Shown piece by piece: positions 23,916 to 32,465 of a stretch of DNA of 64,000 bases. Where the stretch lies: NCBI RefSeq assembly GCF_014648635.1, contig NZ_BMRM01000003.1:248001-312000 (forward strand). The letters are read 5' to 3'. The DNA comes from Streptomyces cinerochromogenes (GTDB lineage Bacteria; Actinomycetota; Actinomycetes; Streptomycetales; Streptomycetaceae). The notes under the pieces were generated by a model, which did no database searches, had not been told where the DNA came from, and was given only the letters and a program-made list of their open reading frames with translations. The position numbers and the translations under genes were made by a program. Numbering within the stretch: the stretch's first letter is position 1; each line of letters opens with the position of its first letter.

Positions 23916-24758
23916 CTACTGGGCCGGGGTGGTCCCGGGTACCGGCTCGACCGGAACGTACGGGCGGGTGTCGAAACCGATGACCACCGGCTCGGGCTGG
24001 GAACCCACGCTGACGCGGACCCGGTACATGGTGCCGTCGGAGCCGATCCAGTAGCGCACGTTGCCCGCCGTACCGGAGCGGCCAGGGGCGGACGGCCCGG
24101 TCATGACATCCACCCGGCGCCCGTCCACCTGCTCCCGGCCCCGCCAGGCGGCGCCGTTCTGCTGCAGCAGCTGGGCGTTGTCCGGCCGGTCGCCGCCGAG
24201 ACCGAGCGCGATGGACAGGGAGGTGTCCAGCGCACTGCCGGACGACAGCAGCGGACGGTCGTACCAGCCCGAAGAGGGCGGCGAGGCGGGTGCGTGCGCC
24301 GGGGCGTCCCTCATCGGGCGGACGCGCACCGAGGTCGGCGTCCACTGGATCAGCCCGTCGCTGGACGTGTCGCGCCCGGTGCCGTGCACCACGCCGTAAC
24401 CGACCTTGCGCCGGTAGTCGACGGACCCGGTGACGGCCAGCCCGCCGGCGGCGCCCGGCACGGTGATCGTCACCGCGCGGCCCCGCGCCTGGTAGTTGCG
24501 GAATCGCGTGATCGCCAGCCGGTTCGCCTCGTCCGTCGTCAGCGGGCGTGGACCGTCGGCACCGGAGCCGCGGCCGGCGACCAGGAACGCGGCCACCGCG
24601 ACGGCCGCGATGCCGAGGACGACCACGATGCCGGTGACGGCCCGGCGCGACCGCGGCCATCGGCGCCGGCCGGCCGGACGGCCCGGCGGGGCTTGCCCGG
24701 TTCTCACGCTCCGCACGCGGTTCGACGCTGACACGCTCCGCTCCATCCTTTCGATCAC
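23916..24758 (-). CDS. Membrane-anchored extracytoplasmic protein, about 280 aa
   Basis: An Arg-rich cytoplasmic N terminus is followed by one transmembrane helix (AVTGIVVVLGIAAVAVAAFL). The outside domain (from about residue 70) has LTTDEANRLAITRFRNYQAR, VTGSVDYRRKVGYGVVHGTG and NVRYWIGSDGTMYRVRVSVG. The latter resembles the antiparallel-sheet lipid-binding domain of the LppX/LprG type, but weakly. The start is uncertain: GTG 24758, ATG 24746 and GTG 24734 are all in frame, and the last has GGAG at 6 nt. It is flanked by two other envelope genes. Function is unknown. Confidence 0.7.
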   Translation of the reverse strand: MIERMERSVSASNRVRSVRTGQAPPGRPAGRRRWPRSRRAVTGIVVVLGIAAVAVAAFLVAGRGSGADGPRPLTTDEANRLAITRFRNYQARGRAVTITVPGAAGGLAVTGSVDYRRKVGYGVVHGTGRDTSSDGLIQWTPTSVRVRPMRDAPAHAPASPPSSGWYDRPLLSSGSALDTSLSIALGLGGDRPDNAQLLQQNGAAWRGREQVDGRRVDVMTGPSAPGRSGTAGNVRYWIGSDGTMYRVRVSVGSQPEPVVIGFDTRPYVPVEPVPGTTPAQ

Positions 24759-24848
24759 CTCACCGTCCGGCCGTCGCGGGCCCGCGACGGCACTCGGCGT
24801 CCCGGTGGCAGACGACGCCGAGGCCGGCCCTCGCGGACCGGCCGAGAT

Positions 24849-24894
24849 GTGATCCGCCCGCCCGCGCCGTCCCGGTCGCGGACGGGCAGATCAC
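24849..24894 (-). terminator. Imperfect hairpin after the sortase-anchored protein gene
   Basis: GTGATC and GCCCG (24849-24860) pair with CGGGC and GATCAC (24883-24894) with one mismatch around a long G/C-rich loop. It lies between the SdrD-like gene and the membrane protein gene, both on the minus strand. Confidence 0.35.
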
Positions 24895-24909
24895 CGTTGC
24901 GCGGTTCGC

Positions 24910-27426
24910 TCAGTGGTGGCGGACGCGACGATTCCGGGCCACGAACGCGATGACCACGCCCGCACCCACCAGCAGACCGACGACGCCGATCATCTCCGCC
25001 AGCCCGGCCGTACCGGTGTTCGCCAGCGAACCCCCGCCTCCACCGGCCGGGGCCGGGTGGTTGGCAGGCGGCGCGGGTGACGGCGGCGTGGACGCCGGAG
25101 GATGCGTCGGAGCCGGGGTCGGGGTCGGGGTGGGTGACGGTGTCGGTGACGGGGCCGGTGTCTTCTTCGGAATGTACACACCGGCATCGATCGTGTGATC
25201 GACCCCGCCCGGCTTGTCCGGCGCCGTGACAGGCGCGTAGCCGTTGCACAGCGCTCCGCCGGCCGGCGGGGTCACGTTGGAGTCGTGCACACGGTCGGTA
25301 CCGGCCCGCGGGAGCGTGAACCTCAGCCTGCGCGCCGGGGGTTGCCCGGGCACCTGGCTGGTGTCCGCGGTGCAGACGTCGAACTGCACCGTGTACTTCG
25401 CGCCCGGCGTCAGCTCGTACGCGGCGCCGACACCCCCGAAGTAGTACTCGCCGGCGGCGTTGGTCCTCGTCGTGGCGACCTGTTTGCCGTCCGCGTCCAG
25501 CAGGTTGATCGTGGCCCCCGGCAGCAGCACGTGCCCCGGGTCCTGGATCCCGTTGTGGTCGCCGTCGAACCACACGACGTTGCCGATCTGGATCGGCGCG
25601 TTCGCCGCCGCGTACGCGATGTCACCGAGCCCGCCGGCCTTGCCGAACCCGCCTTGTTCCCGGCTGACGAACTGGAACCCGTTGGCCTTCGGGTTGTTGC
25701 CCGGGCCCTGACCCGTCGTGATGTCGTGGTACCCGGTCCCGGAGGTCGCGACGTCGACGACCGGGTCGAACTCCGTGCTGACGACCCACTGCTGCTGCGG
25801 GATGTAGGCCACCGACCCCAGCGCGGTCTCCTGGTGCGCGTTGGCGTAGAAGTCGCCCGGGAAGTATTCGACGACATCGGCGGGCTGGCCGCCGTTGTTG
25901 GCGGGGGTGGCGTGGTTCGGGCAGCCGCCGGTGCCTTCCCACTGGTATTCACCGGTGGAAGTGGCGCAGACCATGGTGATGTCACCGCCGGACATGCCGT
26001 TCTCCGCCGTGTCGTTCCCCGGGCGGGGGTCCAGCCCGCCCCAACTGAGCACGTCCATGAACCGGTCGCGGAAACCCAGGATCATCGAGCCGTCGCGGGC
26101 GAAGGCGAGGGAGGCCAGCTCCGGCTGCGGATCGATGAAGACGTTGCCCGCCTTCCGGTCGTCCCACGTGTCCAGGCCGGTGTTCCACGGGTTCCAGTGG
26201 GTGTTCTTGTCGCCGGAGCCGAAGACGGTGCCGCGTGCGTCCGTGAGCGGGTGGCTCAGCACTGTGGTGAACCGCCTGCCGTCGTACGCGGAGACGAAGG
26301 CTTTCAGGTCCGCGCGCCGCTGCGTGCTCTCCCCGCTGCACACGCCGCCGACGTACAGCCTGTTGTCGTGGGCCTGGAGACCGAACGGCCGCCAGTCGCC
26401 GGGGCTCGCGCACCCCGGGTCCGGGATCGGGACCGTCGACCTGGGCGCCGCGGCGGTGGCCCCTGTCGCGTCGAAACTCACCAGGCTGCGGGTCCGCAGG
26501 TTCACCGCGTACAGCGTGGAACCGTCCTCCGACAGGGCCAGGCCGCCGATGCTCTCCTTGCCCGGTGCGTCGGTGAACCCGGCATCCTTGATCAGGTTGC
26601 CGGTGTCGTGCGGCGTCACCGCGGCGTCCGGCACCCGCGCGAACAACTGCGGCGTGCCCGAGCCGTCGACCGGCACCGTGTAGATCGCGCCCCCGCCCTG
26701 CGGCCCGTACGGGGCGTACCGGCGGGCGAACGCGCTCTGGAACAGCCGGGTCCGGTACGTGTCGTACGCCAGCCCGAACGTCGTGCCCACCTGGGCTTGC
26801 GTGGCCAGCGTGGTCGGGCACGCCACATCGGTGGGGCACGTGCCGCGGGCCTTCGTCCCGAACGCCACCAACGCCCGGGTGTCGGTCCCGTTGGCGCCGT
26901 TGTGGACCGGCACGAAGTACCGCGAGTCCGGCAGCGCGTAGTCGGCCGGGTTCCACACCCCCGTCACCACGGAGGCGTTCTTCCCGTCCGACACGTCCAC
27001 GAACGACGTGAAGCTGTCGAAGTGGTTCTCCGCCGTCGAGGCGGGGGCCGCCCGCAGGTAGCCGTTGTACGGCGCCGGAACGCTGACGTCGACGCGGTAC
27101 CGCCCCCCGCTCAGCACGGCCGACGGCGACACCACGACCTTGCCGGTGGCGTCCGTGACGCCGCTGACCATGTGCCCGGCGGGGTCGGAGACCTTCACCT
27201 TCATGCCCCGCTGCGGCACGTCCATCGTCGCGTCGACCACGCCGGTGCCGAAGAAGTCGCGCAGCACCTCGACCGTCAGCGTGCCGTCGGTGGTCGAAGC
27301 GGCGGCCGGGCCGGCCGCCGCTCCCACGGCGCCGCCCGCCAGCAGGAGAACGGACAACGCGATGCGCGCCGGCGGCGCAACGAGCCTCCGGGCTAACCAG
27401 CCCGAGTCTCTGTCGAGTCGATTCAT
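24910..27426 (-). CDS. Secreted SdrD-B/beta-propeller protein with LANTG sortase signal, 838 aa
   Basis: The N-terminal signal peptide (hydrophobic core IALSVLLLAGGAVGAAAG) is followed by a carboxypeptidase-regulatory-like beta domain, then a propeller-like region (GGLALSEDGSTLYAVNLRTR, NRLYVGGVCSGE, LAFARDGSMILGFRDRFMDV). A SdrD B-like domain follows: IGNVVWFDGDHNGIQDPGHV and GATINLLDADGKQVATT. The C terminus has a Pro/Thr repeat stretch and then SLANTG, a hydrophobic helix and RNRRVRHH. LAxTG is the recognition motif of class E sortases in actinomycetes, so the protein is likely attached to peptidoglycan. The ATG at 27426 has GGAG about 9 nt upstream. Its leader contains an intrinsic-terminator-like hairpin. 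Ligand or adhesive role unknown. Confidence 0.9.
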   Translation of the reverse strand: MNRLDRDSGWLARRLVAPPARIALSVLLLAGGAVGAAAGPAAASTTDGTLTVEVLRDFFGTGVVDATMDVPQRGMKVKVSDPAGHMVSGVTDATGKVVVSPSAVLSGGRYRVDVSVPAPYNGYLRAAPASTAENHFDSFTSFVDVSDGKNASVVTGVWNPADYALPDSRYFVPVHNGANGTDTRALVAFGTKARGTCPTDVACPTTLATQAQVGTTFGLAYDTYRTRLFQSAFARRYAPYGPQGGGAIYTVPVDGSGTPQLFARVPDAAVTPHDTGNLIKDAGFTDAPGKESIGGLALSEDGSTLYAVNLRTRSLVSFDATGATAAAPRSTVPIPDPGCASPGDWRPFGLQAHDNRLYVGGVCSGESTQRRADLKAFVSAYDGRRFTTVLSHPLTDARGTVFGSGDKNTHWNPWNTGLDTWDDRKAGNVFIDPQPELASLAFARDGSMILGFRDRFMDVLSWGGLDPRPGNDTAENGMSGGDITMVCATSTGEYQWEGTGGCPNHATPANNGGQPADVVEYFPGDFYANAHQETALGSVAYIPQQQWVVSTEFDPVVDVATSGTGYHDITTGQGPGNNPKANGFQFVSREQGGFGKAGGLGDIAYAAANAPIQIGNVVWFDGDHNGIQDPGHVLLPGATINLLDADGKQVATTRTNAAGEYYFGGVGAAYELTPGAKYTVQFDVCTADTSQVPGQPPARRLRFTLPRAGTDRVHDSNVTPPAGGALCNGYAPVTAPDKPGGVDHTIDAGVYIPKKTPAPSPTPSPTPTPTPAPTHPPASTPPSPAPPANHPAPAGGGGGSLANTGTAGLAEMIGVVGLLVGAGVVIAFVARNRRVRHH

Positions 27427-27874
27427 GGCATCACACTCCACACTTCTCTTGTCGTGGAAACGAAGCACCCCGGAAGAAAAAAAAATGGGGTCCACTGCTG
27501 CCGCGTGGACCGCTTTGCGGTGATCGTATGAGGTTATTGTGGGTGAGGTGTAAGCGTCGCAGGCCGGGAAAAACGAACGCGCGTTCACGGTCTCGGGAAG
27601 GACCGCTCCGGGTTGCGTGTTTCCGCAGCTCAATCACGGTGCCTCCGCCCCCACCCCGACCTCGCCGACCGCCATCGCGAGCAGCGCGCGATATTTTATC
27701 CCCTGGGTCTCGCCGCCACCAGAAGAACCCTTCGTACCCATCGGGATCCGCCATGGTCTCCGAGCATTCGGAGAATGGTGACCGGAAGAATGTGCGAAAT
27801 ATGCGACAGGAAAGAGGTGGCCGAATCCGGTCCCGTCGGCTCCGTGCCGTCCGCAGGCGCGTCTCCGCAAGGCC
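27427..27874 (-). other. Leader and intergenic region upstream of the sortase-anchored protein
   Basis: No gene is supported in this 448-bp region. It is less GC-rich than its surroundings. It holds the U9 hairpin at 27477-27511 and a loose promoter candidate on the minus strand (TTACAC, then TACGAT, spacer about 19). Confidence 0.45.
27477..27511 (-). terminator. Intrinsic-terminator-type hairpin with U9 tract
   Basis: On the minus strand GGTCCAC (27511-27505) pairs with GTGGACC (27495-27489) around a 9-nt loop; three bases later comes a run of nine T (27485-27477). A small alternative stem ACCGC-AAA-GCGGT (27521-27509) overlaps the first arm. It either ends transcription from the lactonase gene or attenuates the gene at 27426. 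Confidence 0.7.
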
Positions 27875-28585
27875 CTAGAAGACGCTGTGCGCCGGTTCCC
27901 AGACCGAGCAGTCGTGGGCGAACAGGACGCGGCGTGGGTCGAATTCGGTGAGCCGTTCCAGCCAGTGCCGGTAGGCGGGGAGCGGCTGCCGAAGTCCGTC
28001 GAGCGTGGCCTGGCGGGCGAGGTGGTCCGATGCGAACTGGGAGGCGGAGTCGTGGGCTTGGCCGGCGAGGACCACGGTGCCGTCGCTCTGCCGGACGACG
28101 AGGGACTGATGACCCCGGGTGTGCCCCGGAGTGGGGATGATCCAGATCCCTGGCCGGACCTCCGCCTCGCCGGCGAGTTCCTCGTAGGTCGCGCCGGGGA
28201 AGTCGACCAGCTCTTCGAAGGTGTGACCGCCGCGGCGGGCCGTGGCCAGCTCCACGTCCTGGACCAGGATGGGCGTGCCGGCCAGGAGGGGATTGCCGCC
28301 GCAGTGGTCGAAGTGCAGGTGGCAGTTGACGACGAGGGAGATGTCACCGAGGCCGGCTCCCGCCTCCGACAGGGCCTCCTGCAGCGCGCGGCGACGGGGG
28401 CGGTAGTGCGCTTCGGTCTCGGGGTCCGCGTCGCCGATGCCGGTGTCGAAAAGGATCAGGCCCTGATCGTGTTCCACCAGGTAGGCGAGCACGGGTTCCA
28501 CCCGTGGTCGCGGGCCCCCGGCCTCCGCGGCGGGGCGGACGAAGTAACCCAGGTCGAGTCGGCGCACCGCGCTGTTCTTCCCCAT
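27875..28585 (-). CDS. Metallo-beta-lactamase-fold hydrolase, AHL-lactonase-like, 236 aa
   Basis: The dinuclear zinc motif is complete: CHLHFDHCGG (H-x-H-x-D-H, about residues 89-94), the distal His in PGHTRGHQS, the bridging Asp (VVLAGQAHDS) and a C-terminal His (LFAHDCSVW). The start MGKNSAVRRLDLGYFV and the LILFDTGIG strand place it in the N-acyl-homoserine-lactonase (AttM/AiiA) subgroup. Such enzymes may open lactone rings of signals including gamma-butyrolactones, but the substrate is unproven. No signal peptide, so it is cytosolic. The ATG at 28585 has AGGA 8 nt upstream; the longer frame to 29026 overlaps the PPTase gene and is rejected. It is divergent from the PPTase. Confidence 0.87.
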   Translation of the reverse strand: MGKNSAVRRLDLGYFVRPAAEAGGPRPRVEPVLAYLVEHDQGLILFDTGIGDADPETEAHYRPRRRALQEALSEAGAGLGDISLVVNCHLHFDHCGGNPLLAGTPILVQDVELATARRGGHTFEELVDFPGATYEELAGEAEVRPGIWIIPTPGHTRGHQSLVVRQSDGTVVLAGQAHDSASQFASDHLARQATLDGLRQPLPAYRHWLERLTEFDPRRVLFAHDCSVWEPAHSVF

Positions 28586-28709
28586 GCGGCCATCCTGGCA
28601 GGCGGCCCCGGGCCGGCCGGACGCCTCCGCCGACAGCGGAATCCTCCCGACGCCGGTCAGCTCTCGGCACCGGTCGCATCCCTCCGCCCGGGGCGGTCCG
28701 AGGCGGGCA

Positions 28710-28715
28710 TAGGGT
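28710..28715 (+). promoter_or_regulatory. -10 box TAGGGT of a probable leaderless promoter
   Basis: TAGGGT is followed by 6 nt and the GTG at 28722, the same geometry as at 3779 and 11853. Confidence 0.45.
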
Positions 28716-28721
28716 GGTCGG

Positions 28722-29459
28722 GTGGCGGGAGGCGATGTGGTCGACGACAGGGTGCCGGGCGGGTTGCTGGAGGGGCTGCTGCCCAAGGGCGTCGCCGTGG
28801 CCGAGCTGTTCGGCTCCGTCGAGGGGGTCGAGCTGTTCCCCCAGGAAGCCGAGGCCGTCGCCGACGCGGTGGAGAAACGGCGGCGGGAGTTCGCCACGGT
28901 CCGGCTGTGCGCGCGCCGGGCGCTGGCACGGCTCGGTGTGGCGCCCCGGCCGCTCGCGCCCAGCGGGAGCGGACCGGGGTGGGCCCGCCGGGCACCGCGC
29001 TGGCCGGACGGAGTCGTCGGCAGCATGACCCACTGCGCGGGCTACCACGCGGCCGCCGTCGCGCCCGTCGCCTCCGTCGCGGCCCTCGGCGTGGACGGAG
29101 AGCCCAACGAACCGGTTCCCGAGGGCGTGCGCGAGCTGATCACGCTGCCCGAGGAGCGGCCCGTACTCGACCGGCTCGGCGCCGCCCGGCCGGGTGTGCA
29201 CTGGGACCGTCTGCTGTTCAGCGCGAAGGAGAGCGTCTACAAGGCGTGGTTCCCGCTGACCGGGCGCTGGCTGGACTTCGACCAGTGCGCCATCACGCCC
29301 GACCCGGAGCGCGGCACCTTCACCGCGGTCCTGAAGGTGCCCGGCCCGGTGGTGGGCGGGGTGCGCCTGGACCGCCTCGACGGACGGTGGCGGGTCCGGC
29401 ACGGACTGGTCGTGACCGCCGTGCTGGTCCCCGCGCCTACCAGTGAGCGGGCCGGCTGA
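28722..29459 (+). CDS. Sfp/EntD-type 4'-phosphopantetheinyl transferase, 245 aa
   Basis: The enzyme transfers phosphopantetheine from coenzyme A to the conserved Ser of ACP and PCP domains. The signature is VGSMTHCAGYHAAAV, then the magnesium-binding LGVDGEPNEP (usually GIDAEP; the Asp is kept) and FSAKESVYKAWFP, the W/F-S-x-KE-x2-YKA motif. The size is typical of actinomycete Sfp-type enzymes. The GTG at 28722 fits a leaderless TAGGGT promoter; a second GTG at 28737 has GGAGG 4-5 nt upstream and is possible. It lies 4.9 kb from the megasynthases and would be able to activate their carriers, but its position among housekeeping-like genes suggests a general PPTase. Its 3' end overlaps the convergent gene by 23 nt. 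Confidence 0.9.
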   Translation: MAGGDVVDDRVPGGLLEGLLPKGVAVAELFGSVEGVELFPQEAEAVADAVEKRRREFATVRLCARRALARLGVAPRPLAPSGSGPGWARRAPRWPDGVVGSMTHCAGYHAAAVAPVASVAALGVDGEPNEPVPEGVRELITLPEERPVLDRLGAARPGVHWDRLLFSAKESVYKAWFPLTGRWLDFDQCAITPDPERGTFTAVLKVPGPVVGGVRLDRLDGRWRVRHGLVVTAVLVPAPTSERAG

Positions 29460-30786
29460 GCACCGGGGGCAGTACGGTGGCCGCGTCGCCCCTGGCCGCG
29501 TTCAGCTGCGCCTGGGTGAGGAACAGCGCGCCGGTGAGGTCCGCGCCGCTCAGGTCGGCGTCCCGCAGGTCGGCCCCGATCAGGTCGGCGTCGCGCAGAT
29601 CGGCCGCGCTGAGGTCGGCCGCCACGAGGAGGGCGCCGCGCAGACTCGCCCCCCTGAGGTCGGCGCCGGACAGCTTCGCGCCCATCAGGTCGGCTCCGCG
29701 GTGGTTCTTCTTACGGCCCGGCACCTGGGCCCGGGTCAGCTCGCTGGCCTTCAGCAGCAGTGTGTTGACCTCGCCACGCAGCGCGTTGACGTCCAGCTCG
29801 GTGATCGACTCGGCGCTGCCGCGGGTCAGCCCGTCGATGTGGGCCTGCGCCTTCCGCAGCTCCTTGTGGACGGGGCGGGCCGGTGCGAGGCCGAGGGCCT
29901 CGGTGACGTACCAGAGCAGCTCGTGCAGCTGCCGCATGACGGGGAAGACCTGGAACATCGAGCGCGCGGTCTTCGGCGCCCGGCGCCAGTCGGTGCCGCC
30001 GAAGGTGACCTGGGACACCTTCTGCCCGGCGCCGAAGCAGTCGAACACGGTGCAGCCCGGGTAGCCCTTGTCGCGCAGCTGCGCGTGGATGCCGCAGCGG
30101 AAGTCCTGCTGGAGGTTCGAGCACGGCTGGCCGGCGGGTTTGTCGACGGCGAAGTCGGCCGAGCGGGAGAAGGGCAGGGCCACGCAGCACAGGCCGAAGC
30201 AGCTGGCGCAGTCGGCCTGCAGATCCTTGCGGTCCGCCGCGGCCTCGCCGTTGCGGGGTGCCGTGCGGTCCTGGACGGTGTCGCGGCCCCGGGGCGCCCT
30301 CCGGTCGTCCCGGGGCGGCCTGCGGTCCTGGTTCTTCGAGTCGGGCCGCTGCTTGCGGGCGGACCGGTCGTTCGCGGCCTGCCGGCTCGTACGGTCCTGA
30401 CCCGCGGCGCCCCGCTTCCCGCCCTGGCCTGCGGCGCCCCGCTTCCCGCCCTGACCCGCGGTGCCGGGCTCTCCGCCCTGACCCGTGGCGCCGCGCTTGC
30501 GGTCCTGCCCCGCCGTGCCGCGCTGCCGGTCCTGCCCTGCGGTGCCGCGCTCCCGGCCCTGGCCCGCGGTGCCGCGCTCCCGGCCCTTGCCCGGGTTGCC
30601 GCCGTCGCGGCCCTGGGGCGCGGACGGTCGCCTGCGCTCGCCCGCCTCCTGGGACGACGGGCGGCCCTGCCCGTCGGCGGACGGCCGCCGGCGTCCCCCG
30701 GCGGAGGAGGGCTGCTTGCGGACCTCACCCGCGGAGGGGCGCTTGCGCCCCCCGGAGGAAGAGGGGGCTCCGTGCTGTGGCGACAC
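29437..30786 (-). CDS. Pentapeptide-repeat protein with repeat-rich N terminus and cysteine cluster, 449 aa
   Basis: Three parts are visible. Residues 1-190 are disordered, Arg/Gly/Gln-rich and hold seven copies of a nine-residue repeat (G-R-E-R-G-T-A-G-Q type). Residues 195-265 contain CASCFGLCCVALPFSRSADF and then C-x9-C and C-x4-C pairs ending in YPGCTVFDCFGAGQ; the C-x2-C-x3-CC start resembles YkgJ-type metal-binding domains. Residues 360-430 are pentapeptide repeats (A-D-L-x-G: GADLMGAKLSGADLRGASLR), a right-handed beta-helix. No signal peptide. The GTG at 30786 with AGGAG 8 nt upstream is chosen; the much longer frame to 32046 is a shadow of the amidase. It overlaps the PPTase gene tail to tail. 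Function unknown. Confidence 0.82.
   Translation of the reverse strand: MSPQHGAPSSSGGRKRPSAGEVRKQPSSAGGRRRPSADGQGRPSSQEAGERRRPSAPQGRDGGNPGKGRERGTAGQGRERGTAGQDRQRGTAGQDRKRGATGQGGEPGTAGQGGKRGAAGQGGKRGAAGQDRTSRQAANDRSARKQRPDSKNQDRRPPRDDRRAPRGRDTVQDRTAPRNGEAAADRKDLQADCASCFGLCCVALPFSRSADFAVDKPAGQPCSNLQQDFRCGIHAQLRDKGYPGCTVFDCFGAGQKVSQVTFGGTDWRRAPKTARSMFQVFPVMRQLHELLWYVTEALGLAPARPVHKELRKAQAHIDGLTRGSAESITELDVNALRGEVNTLLLKASELTRAQVPGRKKNHRGADLMGAKLSGADLRGASLRGALLVAADLSAADLRDADLIGADLRDADLSGADLTGALFLTQAQLNAARGDAATVLPPVLSRPAHW
30393..30600 (-). repeat. 27-bp tandem repeats encoding nine-residue units
   Basis: About seven imperfect copies of a 27-bp unit encode (G/D)-R-x-R-G-T-A-G-Q in the N-terminal part of the pentapeptide-repeat protein. 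Copies differ mostly in the first three codons. Confidence 0.75.
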
Positions 30787-31040
30787 CGTGCGTGCTCCTG
30801 TTGGGCGACGAGCACCGCATACCGCGGCGCTCCGAGAACGGCTTCCCATTCTCGCAGACGGCGCGCGGTGCCTGGCCGAGTGGCCGCCGGGGCCGGGGCC
30901 GGGGCCGGGTCCGGGGCGGCGCCCGGAGCGTCCGGGTTCGGTGACCGCGCCGTGTCCGGACGGCCGCGGGCCCGTCAGCGGGCCCCGATGGGAGCCCCGA
31001 GCGGTCGGTCCACGTAGACCGGCCCCTCGGACCGCGGCGC

Positions 31041-32465
31041 TCAGTCCACGAAGACCGGTGGCTGCCGGTCGGCCCACGGCACCGCCTGTTCCAGCTGGGA
31101 GGCCACCTGGAGCAGCAGATCCTCTCGGCCGTGGGCGGCGACGAGCTGTACGCCGACGGGCAGGCCCTCCCGGCTCTGTCCCAGCGGCAGGCTGATCGCG
31201 GGATGGCCGGAGACGTTGAAGGCGGCCGAGAAGGGCCCGTGGTCGAAGATGCGGCGCAGCCAGGAGCGCGCGCTCTGGCCGGGGGCGTCGTAGGCCAGCG
31301 TGCCGTGCGGTGCCGGGAGGGCGGCCAGGGTCGGGGTGACCAGCAGGTCGTGGTCGAGGAAGAAGCGCCCGACGGACCGGGTCACGCGGTCCTGGGCCGC
31401 CATCGCCGCCAGCACGTCGAGCGCGGTGAACGCCTCGGTCTCGGCGAGCACCGCACGCGACACGGCCTCCAGCGAGGCGGGGTCCGGCCGGCGGGGCGCG
31501 CCCCTGAGGACGGCCCCACCCGTGGAGACGACGCTGAGCATGGCCGCCTCCACGATGTCGTCGGCGTCGAGGCCGGGTCCGGCCTCGGTCACCGCATGCC
31601 CGATCCACTCCAGCACCTTGCCGGCGTTCACCGCGACCGCGGCGACCTGGGGATCGACGGGGGTGCCGGACCACGGCGCGGTGGCGAGGGCCACCCGCAG
31701 CCGGCCGGGGTCCGTGCGCAGCGCCTCGGCGAAGGGACGGGCGGGGGCCGGCGCCTGGTACTTGTCGCCGACGGGCGGTGCCGACACCGCGTCCAGCAGA
31801 TGGGCCGTGTCCCGCACGGACCGGGTGAGAGCGAACTCCACGAGCTGTCCGAACGCGGCCTCGCCGGTGAGCGGGCCGCACGGGGTGCGCCCGCGGCTCG
31901 GCTTGAGGCCCACCAGCCCGCAGCAGGAGGCGGGCACGCGGATCGACCCGCCGGCGTCGTTGGCGTGGGCGACCGGCACGGCACCGGAGGCGACGAGCGC
32001 GGCCGCCCCGCCGCTGGACCCGCCGACGCCCCGGCCCGGGTCCCACGGGTTGCGTGTCACGCCGTAGCGCACGGACTCGGTCGCGAAGCTCAGACCGAAC
32101 TCGGGCGCGGTGCTCTGGCCCAGTGCCACCAGGCCGGCCGCGCGGAAACGGGCCATCAGGTCGTGGTCCACGGCGGCCACGGCCCCCTGGATGCTGCGGC
32201 TGCCCAGGGTGAACGGAACTCCCTGCGCGAACGGACCGCTGTCCTTGATCACGAAGGGGACCCCGGCGAACGGGCCGTCGGGATCGTGGACGAGGGCCGG
32301 TTCGAACAACGGGCGGGTGAGGGCGCCGAGTTCGGCGCCGACCTGGGACAGGGCGCGCCGCGCGGCGTCCTCGACCTCGGCCGCGGTGACCTCCCGGGCC
32401 CGGATCAGATCGCGCAGGCCGACCGCGTCCAGGGCGGCGTATTCATGCAGTTCCAGCGGTCCCAC
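31041..32465 (-). CDS. Amidase (amidase signature family), 474 aa
   Basis: The amidase signature triad is present: Lys in PFVIKDSG, the cis-Ser in VGGSSGGAAALVASG and the nucleophile Ser in NDAGGSIRVPASCCGLVGL. The C-terminal FNVSGHPAISLPLG is the family end motif. The length fits stand-alone amidases rather than GatA. It hydrolyses an amide, substrate unknown; cytosolic. The GTG at 32465 has GGAG 7 nt upstream. It is on the same strand as the type II thioesterase, 136 nt downstream of it, so it could share its transcript, but nothing links it to the biosynthesis. I place the cluster edge between this gene and the thioesterase as a working boundary. Confidence 0.88.
   Translation of the reverse strand: MGPLELHEYAALDAVGLRDLIRAREVTAAEVEDAARRALSQVGAELGALTRPLFEPALVHDPDGPFAGVPFVIKDSGPFAQGVPFTLGSRSIQGAVAAVDHDLMARFRAAGLVALGQSTAPEFGLSFATESVRYGVTRNPWDPGRGVGGSSGGAAALVASGAVPVAHANDAGGSIRVPASCCGLVGLKPSRGRTPCGPLTGEAAFGQLVEFALTRSVRDTAHLLDAVSAPPVGDKYQAPAPARPFAEALRTDPGRLRVALATAPWSGTPVDPQVAAVAVNAGKVLEWIGHAVTEAGPGLDADDIVEAAMLSVVSTGGAVLRGAPRRPDPASLEAVSRAVLAETEAFTALDVLAAMAAQDRVTRSVGRFFLDHDLLVTPTLAALPAPHGTLAYDAPGQSARSWLRRIFDHGPFSAAFNVSGHPAISLPLGQSREGLPVGVQLVAAHGREDLLLQVASQLEQAVPWADRQPPVFVD

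Noticed and set aside
29437-32046. Long form of the pentapeptide-repeat protein starting inside the amidase region
   Set aside because: The first 420 residues are an out-of-frame reading of the amidase gene. The GTG at 30786 has a proper ribosome site.
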